DNA of 64,000 nt. Source: Gemmatimonadota bacterium (GTDB lineage Bacteria; Gemmatimonadota; Gemmatimonadetes; Gemmatimonadales; Gemmatimonadaceae). Made by a program: the position numbers and the translations under genes. The stretch spans positions 32,377-96,376 of the forward strand of contig VGVM01000004.1 of NCBI GenBank assembly GCA_016874035.1, written 5' to 3'. A model generated the notes under the pieces. The model searched no databases and was not told the origin of the DNA. It saw only the letters and a list, made by a program, of their open reading frames with translations. This document shows, one piece after another, positions 8,583-18,181 of this stretch (its first letter is position 1; each line of letters begins with the position of its first letter).

Positions 8583-9154
8583 TGGCGCGCGCGACCACGT
8601 TCCCGGTCGGGGCGGTTGTCATGGGCGCCGGCGCAGGTAAGCGGTACGGCGAGCCGAAGGCGGGTGCGTTGCTCCCCGACGGTCGGCGTTTCGTGGATGC
8701 GATATGCGCGACAGCTGGCGACGCAGGGCTCGCGCCCATCGTCTGCGTGCTGCCGCCGGGCATCGCAACGCCGGCGGGAACGATCAAGGTCGAAAACGCA
8801 AACGCCGAGGGCGAGCAGGTCGTGAGTTTGCGCCTAGGGCTGGCGCAGCTCGCGAACGTGCCGCTCGTCGGCGTTGTCGTGTGGCCGGTGGACCATCCGT
8901 TCGTCACACTCGAGGCCGTGCTCGCGATTCTCGACGGTGCGCGGCGGACCGAGGCGCCAATCGTTGCGCCGGAGTTCGAGGGAGAGCGCGGCCACCCGGT
9001 GTACTTCCATCGCGACACGTGGCGTGAGCTCATGACGGTTGCGAGCGGTGGTGCGCGTGAAGTGGTGCGGGCGTACGGCGAGCGCGCTGCGCGCGTGACC
9101 GTGCACGATCGCGGCGTGCTGCGCGACGTGGACACCCGCGGCGACATCGGTTAG
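8582..9154 (+). CDS. MocA-like molybdenum cofactor nucleotidyltransferase
   Basis: A 190-residue NTP-transferase of the MocA/MobA type. MocA adds CMP to molybdopterin to give the MCD cofactor used by xanthine dehydrogenase family enzymes, which fits its place directly after the FAD subunit. The N-terminal nucleotide-binding loop is MGAGAGKRYGEPK, a divergent form of the usual LAAGxSxRMGxxK. The metal-binding region WPVDHPFV and the later GHPVYF motif are typical. The ATG overlaps the upstream stop by one base. No signal peptide or membrane segment is visible. The divergent loop leaves cofactor choice open. Confidence 0.85.
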   Translation: MARATTFPVGAVVMGAGAGKRYGEPKAGALLPDGRRFVDAICATAGDAGLAPIVCVLPPGIATPAGTIKVENANAEGEQVVSLRLGLAQLANVPLVGVVVWPVDHPFVTLEAVLAILDGARRTEAPIVAPEFEGERGHPVYFHRDTWRELMTVASGGAREVVRAYGERAARVTVHDRGVLRDVDTRGDIG

Positions 9155-9201
9155 CCGTCGCGTAGCAGCTGCGCAGCAGTCGCACCGCGGTCACGCCGGG
9201 A

Positions 9202-9240
9202 CGGCCCGGCGGCCCGGCGGCCCGGCGGCCCGGCGGCCCG
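9202..9240. repeat. Nearly five tandem copies of an 8-bp unit
   Basis: CGGCCCGG is repeated 4.9 times without error, 69 bases upstream of the exported repeat-protein start. The length is not a multiple of three, so copy-number change would matter only if transcription or a leader is affected. Confidence 0.9.
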
Positions 9241-9308
9241 AAACCGCCCATTCAAACCCGCCGTAAGTCGCGTGTTGTCCTATGAGTGGTTCCCTCGAGC
9301 GTAATCAC

Positions 9309-10430
9309 ATGACACACATGCGCATCGTTCAGCCCCGCGTCATCGCGGGCCTCGCCGCTGCAATCGTCGCCCTGTCGGGCAGCGCCGCCGCGCAGGGCAC
9401 ACGCAACGGCATCTCGATCGGCAATCACCCGGACGTCTCGGGCATCCGAATCAACTTCCGCGACCGCGACCTCCGGCGTGTGGACGGCATCAACATCACG
9501 CTGTGGACGCCGCACGACCCGATGAGCGGCCGCGTGCGCGGCATCGCGCTGGGCCTCCCGGCCACCGGCGCGAGTGAAATCCGCGGGCTGGCACTCGGCG
9601 TGTTCGGCGCCGGCGCGGAACGTGAGATCTCCGGCATCGCGCTCGGCGGGATCGGGTTCGGTAGCGGCGACCGGTTCAAGGGCATTGGCGTCGCCGGCGT
9701 TGGCGTGGGTGCCGGCGGCGACCTCGAGGGAATCGTCGTCGCCGGCGTTGGCGCCGGCGCGGGCGGTCGCGCGAAAGGAATCGTGATCGGTGGGATTGGT
9801 GCCGGCATCGGCGGTGACTTCAGGGGCGCGGCAATTGGCGGAGTTGGCGTTGGCGCGGGTGGTGACGGCAAGGGACTGTTGATCGGTGGCGTGGGCGCAG
9901 GCGTCGGCGGCAACTACCGGGGCATCGCGCTTGGCGGCGTCGGAATCGGCATCGGCGGCAACGCGCGCGGATTCGTCGGCGGAACGATCGGCGCGGGAAT
10001 CGGGGGGAACTTCCGCGGGATCGGCGTTGGCGGTGTGGGCCTCGGCGTCGGCGGCGACGCGCGCGGGATCCTGATCGGCGGCGTCGGCGCCGGCGTGGGC
10101 GGCACGATGCGCGGGCTCGCGATCGGTGGAGTCGGCGTCGGCGCTTCCTCGATCCACGGCATTGCGGTCGGCGGGATCGGCGTCGGTGCGGAGCGCGTGC
10201 GCGGCCTGGTCCTCACGCCCGGCGTCCTCCGGGTGGAGCCAAACGGCACGTTCCGTGGTGTGTCGCTCAACGCGGCGGGCAGCATGGTCAAAGGCACGCA
10301 GCGCGGACTCACGATCGGGCTCGTCAACTACGCACGTTCGCTCGAGCGCGGTGCGCAGATCGGGTTGATCAACATCATTGATGAGAACCGGTCGCACCGC
10401 GTGCTGCCGCTCATGAACTGGCGAGACTAG
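9309..10430 (+). CDS. Exported Gly-rich 16-residue-repeat protein (LA_2272 surface-repeat-like)
   Basis: A 373-residue secreted or surface protein. The signal peptide is IAGLAAAIVALSGSAAAQ. The centre, coded at about 9640-10205, carries about 11 tandem 16-residue repeats of the form RGIxIGGVGxGxGGxx. Flanking segments are looser versions, and the protein ends in GLVNYARSLERGAQIGLINI and RVLPLMNW, features I associate with the LA_2272 surface-repeat family. The regular Gly and aliphatic spacing suggests a beta-solenoid. Function is unknown. Possible starts are TATG at 9282, ATG at 9309 and ATG at 9318; I chose 9309. Its long reverse-strand open frame is a compositional shadow. Confidence 0.82.
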   Translation: MTHMRIVQPRVIAGLAAAIVALSGSAAAQGTRNGISIGNHPDVSGIRINFRDRDLRRVDGINITLWTPHDPMSGRVRGIALGLPATGASEIRGLALGVFGAGAEREISGIALGGIGFGSGDRFKGIGVAGVGVGAGGDLEGIVVAGVGAGAGGRAKGIVIGGIGAGIGGDFRGAAIGGVGVGAGGDGKGLLIGGVGAGVGGNYRGIALGGVGIGIGGNARGFVGGTIGAGIGGNFRGIGVGGVGLGVGGDARGILIGGVGAGVGGTMRGLAIGGVGVGASSIHGIAVGGIGVGAERVRGLVLTPGVLRVEPNGTFRGVSLNAAGSMVKGTQRGLTIGLVNYARSLERGAQIGLINIIDENRSHRVLPLMNWRD

Positions 10431-10501
10431 GCAGCGTTTGCGGGCGGGATTCCGTATCGGCAGATTAGACCGTTGGTCTGAGTCGCTCCCCGGAGGAATC
10501 C

Positions 10502-11551
10502 ATGATTCGCACACGTGCTTTTGCGCTGGTTCTCGCAGGCCTCGTTGCGCCTGCCGCGATCAGCGCACAGTCCACCCTGATTGCGCCCCCGATGCAGGAC
10601 TACGTCGTCCCGTGGGGCCGTGAGGGCCGGCCGCGCGACCCGTCGGTCTCACCGGTGGATGGCGCGATCTTCTTCGTCGGACAGGCCGGTGAAGCGCCGA
10701 GCGGCAACTACGTCGCGCGCATAGACCCGAAGACGGGTGAGTTCCGCAAGTATCAACTCGCGCCTGGCACAAACCCGCACACGTGCCTCGTGGACAGCAA
10801 GGGCATGGTGTGGTACACAGGCAACCGGAACGGCACGCTCGGCAAGATCGATCCGAAGACCGGCGAGATCACCGTGTACAAGCTGACCGATTCGACGGTG
10901 CGCGACCCACACACGATGGTGTTCGACAAGGACGGCAACGTGTGGTTTACGGCGCAGCAAACGAACGCGATCGGATTCTTCAACGTGAAGACCGAGCAGT
11001 TCCGGATTGTGAAGCCGCCGCTTCCGCAGGGCGCACGCTCGACCAATCCGTACGGGATCGTGCTGGACTCGAAAGGTCGGCCGTGGTTCAACCTGTTCAA
11101 CACGAACATGATCGGGACGATTGATCCGGTGACGTTCGAGCTGAAGACCTACCCGCTCGCGAGCGACAGCACGCGGAACCGTCGGATCGCCATCACGTCG
11201 GACGACAAGGTCTATTACACCGACTATCGCCGCGGTCGACTCGGCATGCTGGATCCGGCCACCGGCAAGGTGACTGACTGGGCGCTCCCTGGCGGTGCTG
11301 CCTCACTCCCGTATGGGATGATCATTGACGACCAAAACCGCGTGTGGGTGGCCGAGACAGGGTCGCAGCCGAACAAGCTTGTCGGGTTCGACCCGAAGTC
11401 GGGGCGATTCTTCAGCAACACGATCATCCCCGGCGAGCGGAACACGGTGCGTCACATGTTCTTCGACCCGAAGACCAAGCAGTTCTGGTTCGGGAACGAC
11501 GCCGGCACGATCACGAAGGTGAACGTGAGCTCGATCAAGCTGGCGATGTGA
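10502..11551 (+). CDS. Exported Vgb-like (virginiamycin B lyase family) beta-propeller
   Basis: A 349-residue periplasmic propeller with a clear signal peptide (ALVLAGLVAPAAISAQ). Repeats such as IDPKTGEF, DKDGNVWFT, LDSKGRPWF and DDQNRVWVAETGS recur about every 45 residues, as in Vgb/streptogramin lyase propellers. True lyase activity needs specific His and Glu residues, which I cannot confirm by eye, so the streptogramin role is not claimed. The start is well supported by GGAGGA six bases upstream of ATG 10502. The gene ends just before a 7-bp microsatellite and a bidirectional terminator. Confidence 0.85.
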   Translation: MIRTRAFALVLAGLVAPAAISAQSTLIAPPMQDYVVPWGREGRPRDPSVSPVDGAIFFVGQAGEAPSGNYVARIDPKTGEFRKYQLAPGTNPHTCLVDSKGMVWYTGNRNGTLGKIDPKTGEITVYKLTDSTVRDPHTMVFDKDGNVWFTAQQTNAIGFFNVKTEQFRIVKPPLPQGARSTNPYGIVLDSKGRPWFNLFNTNMIGTIDPVTFELKTYPLASDSTRNRRIAITSDDKVYYTDYRRGRLGMLDPATGKVTDWALPGGAASLPYGMIIDDQNRVWVAETGSQPNKLVGFDPKSGRFFSNTIIPGERNTVRHMFFDPKTKQFWFGNDAGTITKVNVSSIKLAM

Positions 11552-11557
11552 GGGACA

Positions 11558-11581
11558 GGTAGTAGGTAGTAGGTAGTAGGT
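11558..11581. repeat. 7-bp microsatellite GGTAGTA, 3.4 copies
   Basis: Three perfect GGTAGTA units plus GGT follow the Vgb-like stop codon by six bases. Similar short G/T-rich tracts recur elsewhere between genes in this window. Confidence 0.9.
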
Positions 11582-11644
11582 GTTGGCAGGCGGACGACGG
11601 TGTTGAGCGCCGCGTCCCCGCCCGACCGCTCCCTGAACAACAAA

Positions 11645-11677
11645 CGGCGCGCACCGTAATCCAACCGGTGCGCGCCG
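11645..11677. terminator. Bidirectional intrinsic terminator
   Basis: A perfect 12-bp stem (CGGCGCGCACCG with CGGTGCGCGCCG) and a 9-nt loop sit between the convergent genes ending at 11551 and 11702. On the plus strand it is followed by CTGTTTTC; on the minus strand by TTTGTTGTT, so it can serve both genes. Confidence 0.85.
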
Positions 11678-11701
11678 CTGTTTTCGGGATCTCGTGGCGC
11701 G

Positions 11702-12466
11702 TTAGAAGCCGCCGCCGAGCCCTTCGCTCGCGGGACCCCCCGGCCCGCGGCGACCGCCGCGACCGCGCTGAGCGCTGTCGGGGCGGATGTTCAGGCGGTG
11801 ATCAAGCCGCCAATCGAGCCACTTATGGCGCGCTTCACGTTCCGTGAGCTTGCCCGCCTTCACTTCTTCATTCAGGCGACGCGCTTCGTCACGCGCAGCG
11901 GTACGATGAAGCCGAATCGCGTCACGCTGTTCCGGCGTCAGGTTCCGAATCCGGTCAGCGACCGCCGCGCGACGCGCGAACTGCGCGCGCTGGCGCTGCT
12001 GGATCTGGCCAGCTCGCACGCCGGCGACGAACCCCGCGCGAGCGCCCGGGCGCATCTGCCCGCGGACACCGCGGCCCGGTGCGAACCAGCCCTCCATTCC
12101 GCCGCGTGCTTCGGGGCCTGGGCGCATCTGCCCACGCATGCCGGGCCCATACTGGCCGGGAGCCATGTAGCCAGGCGCGAACCGGCCCGGCGGGCCGAAC
12201 CGCATTTGCCCGCGACCACCGCGACCCATCGGCTGTTCGCCGTTGATGATCCCGTATTGCGGGCGGGCACCGATCGGACCGCGCACGCCTTCCATGCCGC
12301 CGCGCCGAACCGTGCTGTCCGGCGCCGTAGCCGGCGTGCGCTGCGCCTGCGGGCGCCGAGCGGGCGGCTGGCCACCACCCTGTGCGCCAAGCGTGCCGAC
12401 GGCGCTCGCGGAAACGAGGCCCAGAACGATGAGACTCCGATAAACCGACCGATTGAACCGCTGCAT
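11702..12466 (-). CDS. Exported Gly/Arg/Met-rich protein with C-terminal helical (LTxxQ-like) segment
   Basis: A 254-residue exported protein of unknown function. The signal peptide spans the first 28 residues (LIVLGLVSASAVGTLGAQ). Residues 30-150 are low complexity, rich in Gly, Arg, Met and Pro, with repeated RGQMRPG and RGGMEG units. Residues 155-225 form a charged helical segment containing LTPEQRDAIRLHR, reminiscent of the LTxxQ motif of the periplasmic Spy/CpxP family. A second Gly/Arg tail closes it. Metal binding through the Met residues or envelope-stress chaperoning is possible, but neither is shown. It diverges from sufB. Confidence 0.7.
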   Translation of the reverse strand: MQRFNRSVYRSLIVLGLVSASAVGTLGAQGGGQPPARRPQAQRTPATAPDSTVRRGGMEGVRGPIGARPQYGIINGEQPMGRGGRGQMRFGPPGRFAPGYMAPGQYGPGMRGQMRPGPEARGGMEGWFAPGRGVRGQMRPGARAGFVAGVRAGQIQQRQRAQFARRAAVADRIRNLTPEQRDAIRLHRTAARDEARRLNEEVKAGKLTEREARHKWLDWRLDHRLNIRPDSAQRGRGGRRGPGGPASEGLGGGF

Positions 12467-12632
12467 AACTCCTTCAAGGTGCTTGGCGCCCGTTGTGAGC
12501 GCTTCACTCTCTCTGACGCTTCCTACACCACGGCGTTAACCCGCGGCCCGAACACGCCAAGTCAAAGCGGCTCATATGGTTATCCGACGCCAGAAATGTG
12601 ACCAATGAAATGACGCAACCTCAACGGCCACA

Positions 12633-12661
12633 TTGATTTACCTCACAATCCCGACTACTTT
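12633..12661 (+). promoter_or_regulatory. Candidate sufB promoter giving a leaderless start
   Basis: TTGATT (12633-12638) and TACTTT (12656-12661) are spaced by 17 bp. The expected transcription start, six to eight bases after the -10 box, falls on or next to the sufB ATG at 12669, and no Shine-Dalgarno sequence precedes that ATG. Confidence 0.45.
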
Positions 12662-12668
12662 ACTCGGC

Positions 12669-14102
12669 ATGGGTTCCTCGATCGAAACACTGGTCAACCG
12701 CGAGTATCAGTACGGCTTCGTCACTGAGATCGAAGCCGACACGATTGCGCCCGGATTGAACGAAGATGTCATCCGGCTGATCTCGTCGAAAAAGAACGAA
12801 CCGGAGTGGCTGCTCGACTGGCGGCTGAAGGCGTTTCGCCGCTGGCAGACGATGACGGAGCCCCACTGGCCGAACGTCAAGTACAACCCGATCAACTACC
12901 AGGCGGCGCGCTACTACTCGGCGCCCAAGAGCGTGAAGCCGCTGCAGTCGCTCGACGAAGTGGACCCGGAGCTTCTCGCGACCTACAAGAAGCTGGGTAT
13001 CTCGCTCACCGAGCAGAAGTTGCTCGCGGGCGTTGCGGTGGACGCGATCTTCGATTCCGTCTCCGTCGGCACGACGATGAAGGACGAGCTGGCCAAGCAT
13101 GGCGTCGTCTTCTGCTCGTTCACCGAGGCCGTGCACAACTACCCGGAGCTGATCCAGAAGTACCTCGGCTCCGTCGTGCCGTACAGCGACAACTTCTTCG
13201 CCGCGCTGAATTCAGCCGTGTTCAGCGACGGTTCGTTCTGCTATGTGCCGAAGGGCGTGCGCTGCCCGATCGAGCTCTCGACGTATTTCCGCATCAATGC
13301 CGCCGAGACGGGCCAGTTCGAGCGGACGCTGATCGTCGCGGACGAAGGCGCGTACGTGAGCTACCTCGAAGGCTGCACGGCGCCGAAGCGCTCGACGAAC
13401 CAGCTGCACGCGGCGGTCGTCGAGCTCGTCGCGCTGGACAACGCGCAGATCAAGTACAGCACGGTCCAGAACTGGTACGCCGGCGACAAGGACGGCGTGG
13501 GCGGCATCTACAACTTCGTAACGAAGCGCGGCAAGGCGCACACCAACTCGAAGATCTCGTGGACGCAGGTCGAGACGGGCTCGGCGATCACGTGGAAGTA
13601 CCCGAGCGTGATCCTGCAGGGTGACAACTCGACCGGCGAGTTCTACAGCGTCGCGCTCGTGAACAACAAGCAGCAGGCCGATACCGGCACGAAGATGATC
13701 CATATCGGCAAGAACACGAAGAGCACGATCATCTCGAAGGGCATCAGCGCGGGCGAAGGGCAGAACTCGTACCGCGGCCGCGTGCAGATGCTCCCCAAGG
13801 CAACGGGCTCGCGCAACTACACGCAGTGCGACTCGATGCTGATCGGCAACAAGTGCGGCGCGCACACGTTCCCGTATATCGAGATCGCGAACGACAGCTC
13901 GACGACGGAGCACGAGGCGAGCACGTCGAAGATCGGTGAGGACCAGATCTTCTACTGCAAGGCGCGGGGACTGAACGCCGAGCATGCGATTTCGTTGATC
14001 GTGAGTGGATTCTGTCGCGAGGTCTTCAAGGAACTGCCGATGGAGTTTGCGCTCGAGGCGCAGCAGTTGCTCGGGATTTCGCTTGAAGGATCCGTTGGAT
14101 AA
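12669..14102 (+). CDS. sufB: Fe-S cluster assembly protein SufB
   Basis: A 477-residue scaffold subunit of the SufBC2D complex, where Fe-S clusters are assembled in the cytoplasm. The sequence is highly conserved: [13 protein letters not shown] at the N-terminus, [30 protein letters not shown], and near the C-terminus [17 protein letters not shown] with the downstream [15 protein letters not shown] at 12669 gives the normal start; an upstream TTG frame has no conserved sequence. It begins an operon sufB-sufC-sufD-sufU-sufS. The gap to sufC is 206 bp, longer than the other gaps, and holds a degenerate hexamer repeat. Confidence 0.97.
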   Translation: MGSSIETLVNREYQYGFVTEIEADTIAPGLNEDVIRLISSKKNEPEWLLDWRLKAFRRWQTMTEPHWPNVKYNPINYQAARYYSAPKSVKPLQSLDEVDPELLATYKKLGISLTEQKLLAGVAVDAIFDSVSVGTTMKDELAKHGVVFCSFTEAVHNYPELIQKYLGSVVPYSDNFFAALNSAVFSDGSFCYVPKGVRCPIELSTYFRINAAETGQFERTLIVADEGAYVSYLEGCTAPKRSTNQLHAAVVELVALDNAQIKYSTVQNWYAGDKDGVGGIYNFVTKRGKAHTNSKISWTQVETGSAITWKYPSVILQGDNSTGEFYSVALVNNKQQADTGTKMIHIGKNTKSTIISKGISAGEGQNSYRGRVQMLPKATGSRNYTQCDSMLIGNKCGAHTFPYIEIANDSSTTEHEASTSKIGEDQIFYCKARGLNAEHAISLIVSGFCREVFKELPMEFALEAQQLLGISLEGSVG

Positions 14103-14202
14103 CTGCTACGGCTGTAGCAGGGAAACAACGGAAACGGCGGATCAAGGCGGATACGGCAAGGACTTGGGGGAACAACGCCCGGAACGCCGAGGGTAGTGCG
14201 CC

Positions 14203-14249
14203 GTTGCAGTTGCAGTTCCAACGAAGAGCAGTTGCAGTTGCCGTTGCAG
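14203..14249. repeat. Degenerate GTTGCA hexamer repeat between sufB and sufC
   Basis: GTTGCA units occur at 14203-14214 and again around 14231-14249 with variants (GTTCCA, GTTGCC). It lies in the 206-bp sufB-sufC gap and has no hairpin or obvious coding content. Confidence 0.7.
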
Positions 14250-14308
14250 TCTCCGCAGTTATCTGTCGTTTCCGCCTTTTCCCTGCTCAGGCAGTGTCAG
14301 CCCTTCAC

Positions 14309-15055
<747 letters not shown>

Positions 15056-15057
15056 GC

Positions 15058-16377
15058 ATGCAGACGAGCATGCAGACCTACACGGACGCGTTCGCCGCCG
15101 CGAGCGCATCCGGCGGCAGCGCGCCGGCGTGGCTCACCGGCCTTCGTCGGCGGGCGCACGATGAGTTCGTGGCGACCGGCTTCCCGACGACGCGCAACGA
15201 GGACTGGCACTTCACGAGCGTGACGCCGATCGCGGAGCGCACGTTCAAGACGCCGAAGGTCGGCACCGGTGCGGCATCGGTGACGGACGCACTGGCGCTC
15301 GCCGCCGGCGAATCCGGCTGGCCGCGCGCCGTGTTCGTGAACGGCCGCTTCGATTCCGCGTTGTCCGCGCTCGGCGCGCTCGGCAAGGACATCCGCGTCG
15401 CGACCCTGCCGGACGCACTCACGGAAGGCCCGGACTGGGTCGCGAATCACCTGGGCTCGCTCGCGGCGTTCGACAAGCAGGCCTTTACGGCGTTCAACAC
15501 GGCATTCGTGAATGACGGGCTTGTTGTGCGCGTACCGAAGAACGTGAAGGCGCCGGCGCCGCTGCACATCATCCACGTCGCCGACGCATCGGCCGCCGGC
15601 TGCGTGATCCACCCACGGCTGCTCGTCGTGGTGGACGCGAACGCGGAACTCGCGATCGTCGAGTCGTTCGTCTCGACCGGCAGTGCCGAGTACCTGACGA
15701 ACGCGGTCGCCGAGGTGCGGATCGGCGAGGGCGCGCGGGTGCATCATTACAAGGTGCAGCGCGAAAGCGCCGAGGCGTTCCATGTCGGGACGCTGCAGGC
15801 GCACCAGTCGCGCGGCTCGCTGTTCCACTCGTTCTCGTATGCCACGGGCGCGGCGTTGTCGCGCACGAACATCTACACGAAGCTGGCCGGTGAGGGCGCC
15901 GAGGCGCGCCTGAACGGCCTGTACCTGGTGGACGGCACGCAGCACGTGGACCACCAGACCTTCGTCGAGCACATCGCGCCGAACTGCTCGAGTCGCGAGC
16001 TCTACAAGGGCATCCTGGACGGCGCCTCGCACGGCGTGTTCAACGGCAAGGTCTTCGTGGACCCCGAGGCCCAGAAGACCGACGGCAAGCAGACGAACCA
16101 CGCGTTGCTGCTCTCGCCCCAGGCGCGGGTGGACACCAAGCCGCAGCTCGAGATCTTCGCCGACGACGTGAAGTGCACGCACGGCGCGACCGTCGGCCGC
16201 CTCGACGCCATCGCCCTCTTCTACATGAAGAGCCGCGGGATCGGCGCCGATGCTGCGCGCGCGCTACTGACCTACGCGTTCGCGGCCGAGGTGCTCGAGA
16301 CCGTGGAGATCGACTCGCTGAAGGACGCGCTGGAGGCGATCGCCTTCCAGCGTTTCACCAACCAGGTCCAGCGCTAG
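15058..16377 (+). CDS. sufD: Fe-S cluster assembly protein SufD
   Basis: A 439-residue partner of SufB in the SufBC2D complex. The N-terminal region has the conserved TRNEDWHFTSVTPI, and the C-terminal beta-helix domain has DQKTDGKQTNH-like (EAQKTDGKQTNHALLLS) and DDVKCTHGATVGRLD, which in SufD and SufB lie at the complex interface. ATG at 15058 lies two bases after the sufC stop; an in-frame GTG at 15052 would overlap it. The gap to sufU is only 34 bp. Confidence 0.95.
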   Translation: MQTSMQTYTDAFAAASASGGSAPAWLTGLRRRAHDEFVATGFPTTRNEDWHFTSVTPIAERTFKTPKVGTGAASVTDALALAAGESGWPRAVFVNGRFDSALSALGALGKDIRVATLPDALTEGPDWVANHLGSLAAFDKQAFTAFNTAFVNDGLVVRVPKNVKAPAPLHIIHVADASAAGCVIHPRLLVVVDANAELAIVESFVSTGSAEYLTNAVAEVRIGEGARVHHYKVQRESAEAFHVGTLQAHQSRGSLFHSFSYATGAALSRTNIYTKLAGEGAEARLNGLYLVDGTQHVDHQTFVEHIAPNCSSRELYKGILDGASHGVFNGKVFVDPEAQKTDGKQTNHALLLSPQARVDTKPQLEIFADDVKCTHGATVGRLDAIALFYMKSRGIGADAARALLTYAFAAEVLETVEIDSLKDALEAIAFQRFTNQVQR

Positions 16378-16411
16378 CACGCCGGTCGCACGGCGCCCGC
16401 GCGCGAACACC

Positions 16412-16885
16412 ATGTCGGCCGAACTCGAAGAGCTCTACCAGAGCATCATCCTCGACCACAACCGCCGGCCGAAGAACTTCCGCGACATGCCAGATGCCAC
16501 GGCGCACGCGGACGGCGTGAACCCGCTCTGTGGCGACCAGCTCACCGTGTGGCTCAGGATGGACGGCGAGTCGGTCGCGGACATCTCGTTCCGCGGCCAG
16601 GGCTGCGCGATCAGCAAGGCGAGCGCGTCCATGATGACGCAGGTCGTGAAGGGGAAGAGCCGCGCGGACGCGGACAAGCTGTTCGACGATGTCCACGCCC
16701 TGGTCACGGGCCGCGCCGGCGCGCAGGCCGCGGAGCTGGGCGCGCTCAAGGCCCTCTCCGGCGTGTCGAAGTTCCCGCTGCGCGTGAAGTGCGCCTCGCT
16801 CGCCTGGCACGCCATGCGGGCCGCGCTGCATGGCGCGGGAGGCAGCGTGACCACGGATCAGTCCGGCGGCGAGTCGGCCTCATGA
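16412..16885 (+). CDS. sufU: SufU-type zinc-dependent sulfurtransferase/scaffold
   Basis: A 157-residue IscU-like protein of the SufU class. It accepts persulfide sulfur from SufS and passes it to SufBCD. Three conserved Cys sites are visible: NPLCGDQL, GQGCAISKASASMM and RVKCASLAW, together with the SufU-specific insertion of about 18 residues before the third Cys. This arrangement replaces SufE, which is absent here. ATG at 16412 begins the conserved LYQSIILDHNRRPKN. It overlaps sufS by 4 bp (ATGA). Confidence 0.95.
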   Translation: MSAELEELYQSIILDHNRRPKNFRDMPDATAHADGVNPLCGDQLTVWLRMDGESVADISFRGQGCAISKASASMMTQVVKGKSRADADKLFDDVHALVTGRAGAQAAELGALKALSGVSKFPLRVKCASLAWHAMRAALHGAGGSVTTDQSGGESAS

Positions 16886-18147
16886 GCCGCCAGACGATGA
16901 GCCGAACGCGGGTCAGCGACGCTGAGCTCGCCGGCATGACGTCCCTTGCGCCGCGTTCGGATTTTCCGCTGCTCGCCGCGCAACCGCACCTCCATTACCT
17001 CGACTCGGCGGCGACAACGCAGAAGCCGCGCGTGGTCCTCGACGCGATCACGCGGTACTACGAGACGGTGAACGCGAACCCGCATCGCGGGGCGTACCGC
17101 CTGTCGGCGGCGGCGACCGAGGCGTATCACCATGCCAGGGTCCGGATCGCGAAGTTCCTCGGCGTCGCAGACGTTGACACGCTGATCTTCACGCGCGGCA
17201 CCACGGAGTCGCTGAACCTCGTCGCGAGCGCGTGGGGCCGCGCGAACGTGAAGGCGGGTGACCGCATTGTCGTGACGCGCCTGGAACACCACGCCAACTT
17301 CGTGCCGTGGCAGGCGCTGGCGAGTGCGGTCGGCGCGGAGTTCGTGATCGCCGAGTTGCACGCGGATGGAACGATCGACCTCGACGCGATGGCCCGGCTC
17401 GTCACGCCACGCACGAAGGTCGTGGCGTTCGGTCACGTGTCGAATGCGCTCGGCACGGTGAACCCGGTGGCCGAGATTGTCGGCATGGCGCAGCGGGTCG
17501 GCGCGCTGGCGGTGTGCGATGGCGCGCAGGGCGCGCCGCACCTCGACATATCCGTGGACTCACTCGGCGTTGACGCCTACGCGTTCAGCGGCCACAAGAT
17601 GCTCGGGCCGATGGGCAGCGGTGGCCTCGTCATGCGCCGGGCGCTGCTGGAGCAGATGCCGCCGTACCAGATGGGTGGCGACATGATCGCGCATGTGGGC
17701 GATGAGCACACGACCTGGAACGTGCTCCCGCACAAGTTCGAGGCAGGGACGCCGAATGTCGAAGCGCCGATCGGGCTCGCCGCGGCGTGTGACTACCTCA
17801 CGGCGCTCGGCAGGGGGAACGTCCTCGCGCACGAGCGTGCGCTCGCGGCGCAGGCGATGGCCGCGCTTGCCGAGATCCCCGGCGTTACGGTGCTCGGCCC
17901 GCCGGCGAATCGTCGCGGCGGCGTGGTCAGTTTCACGCTCGCAGATGTGCACCCGCACGACCTGTCGCAAATGCTCGACGCGGACGGCGTGTGCGTGCGC
18001 GCGGGACACCACTGTGCGCAGCCCTTGATGCGCGCGCTGAACGTGCACGCCACGACGCGCGCCAGCTTCTACGTGTACAACGACGCCTCGGACGTCGAGG
18101 CATTGGCCGCCAGCGTGGACGCGGCGCGCCGGAAGTTCGCGGGCTAG
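16882..18147 (+). CDS. sufS: Cysteine desulfurase SufS
   Basis: A 421-residue PLP enzyme of the group II NifS/SufS class that removes sulfur from cysteine and hands it to SufU. The PLP lysine is in FSGHKMLGPMGSGGL, and the catalytic Cys is in VRAGHHCAQPLM. DSAATTQKP at the N-terminus and RGTTESLNLVA are family hallmarks. ATG at 16882 overlaps sufU; about 30 residues precede the conserved domain, a little longer than usual, so a start closer to the domain cannot be excluded. It ends the operon, followed by a strong hairpin. Confidence 0.95.
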   Translation: MSRQTMSRTRVSDAELAGMTSLAPRSDFPLLAAQPHLHYLDSAATTQKPRVVLDAITRYYETVNANPHRGAYRLSAAATEAYHHARVRIAKFLGVADVDTLIFTRGTTESLNLVASAWGRANVKAGDRIVVTRLEHHANFVPWQALASAVGAEFVIAELHADGTIDLDAMARLVTPRTKVVAFGHVSNALGTVNPVAEIVGMAQRVGALAVCDGAQGAPHLDISVDSLGVDAYAFSGHKMLGPMGSGGLVMRRALLEQMPPYQMGGDMIAHVGDEHTTWNVLPHKFEAGTPNVEAPIGLAAACDYLTALGRGNVLAHERALAAQAMAALAEIPGVTVLGPPANRRGGVVSFTLADVHPHDLSQMLDADGVCVRAGHHCAQPLMRALNVHATTRASFYVYNDASDVEALAASVDAARRKFAG

Positions 18148-18153
18148 AAAACA

Positions 18154-18181
18154 GAGCGCCGCTGGATGGCCAGCGGCGCTC
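18154..18181 (+). terminator. Hairpin after sufS, without a T tract
   Basis: A perfect 12-bp stem (GAGCGCCGCTGG with CCAGCGGCGCTC) and ATGG loop begins seven bases after the sufS stop. No T run follows on the plus strand, so it may be a weak terminator or a 3' stabilising hairpin. Confidence 0.6.

Noticed and set aside
9252..10514. Long open frame (420 codons) on the minus strand opposite the Gly-rich repeat gene
   Set aside because: It has no signal, domain or ribosome site; its Asp/Ala/His-rich repeats are the reverse complement of the 16-residue repeats on the plus strand.
10502..11551. Streptogramin-resistance lyase
   Set aside because: The propeller fold is shared by many exported proteins and the catalytic residues could not be confirmed.
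14203..14249. Possible CRISPR-like repeats between sufB and sufC
   Set aside because: Units are six bases, degenerate and without spacers; no cas gene is near.
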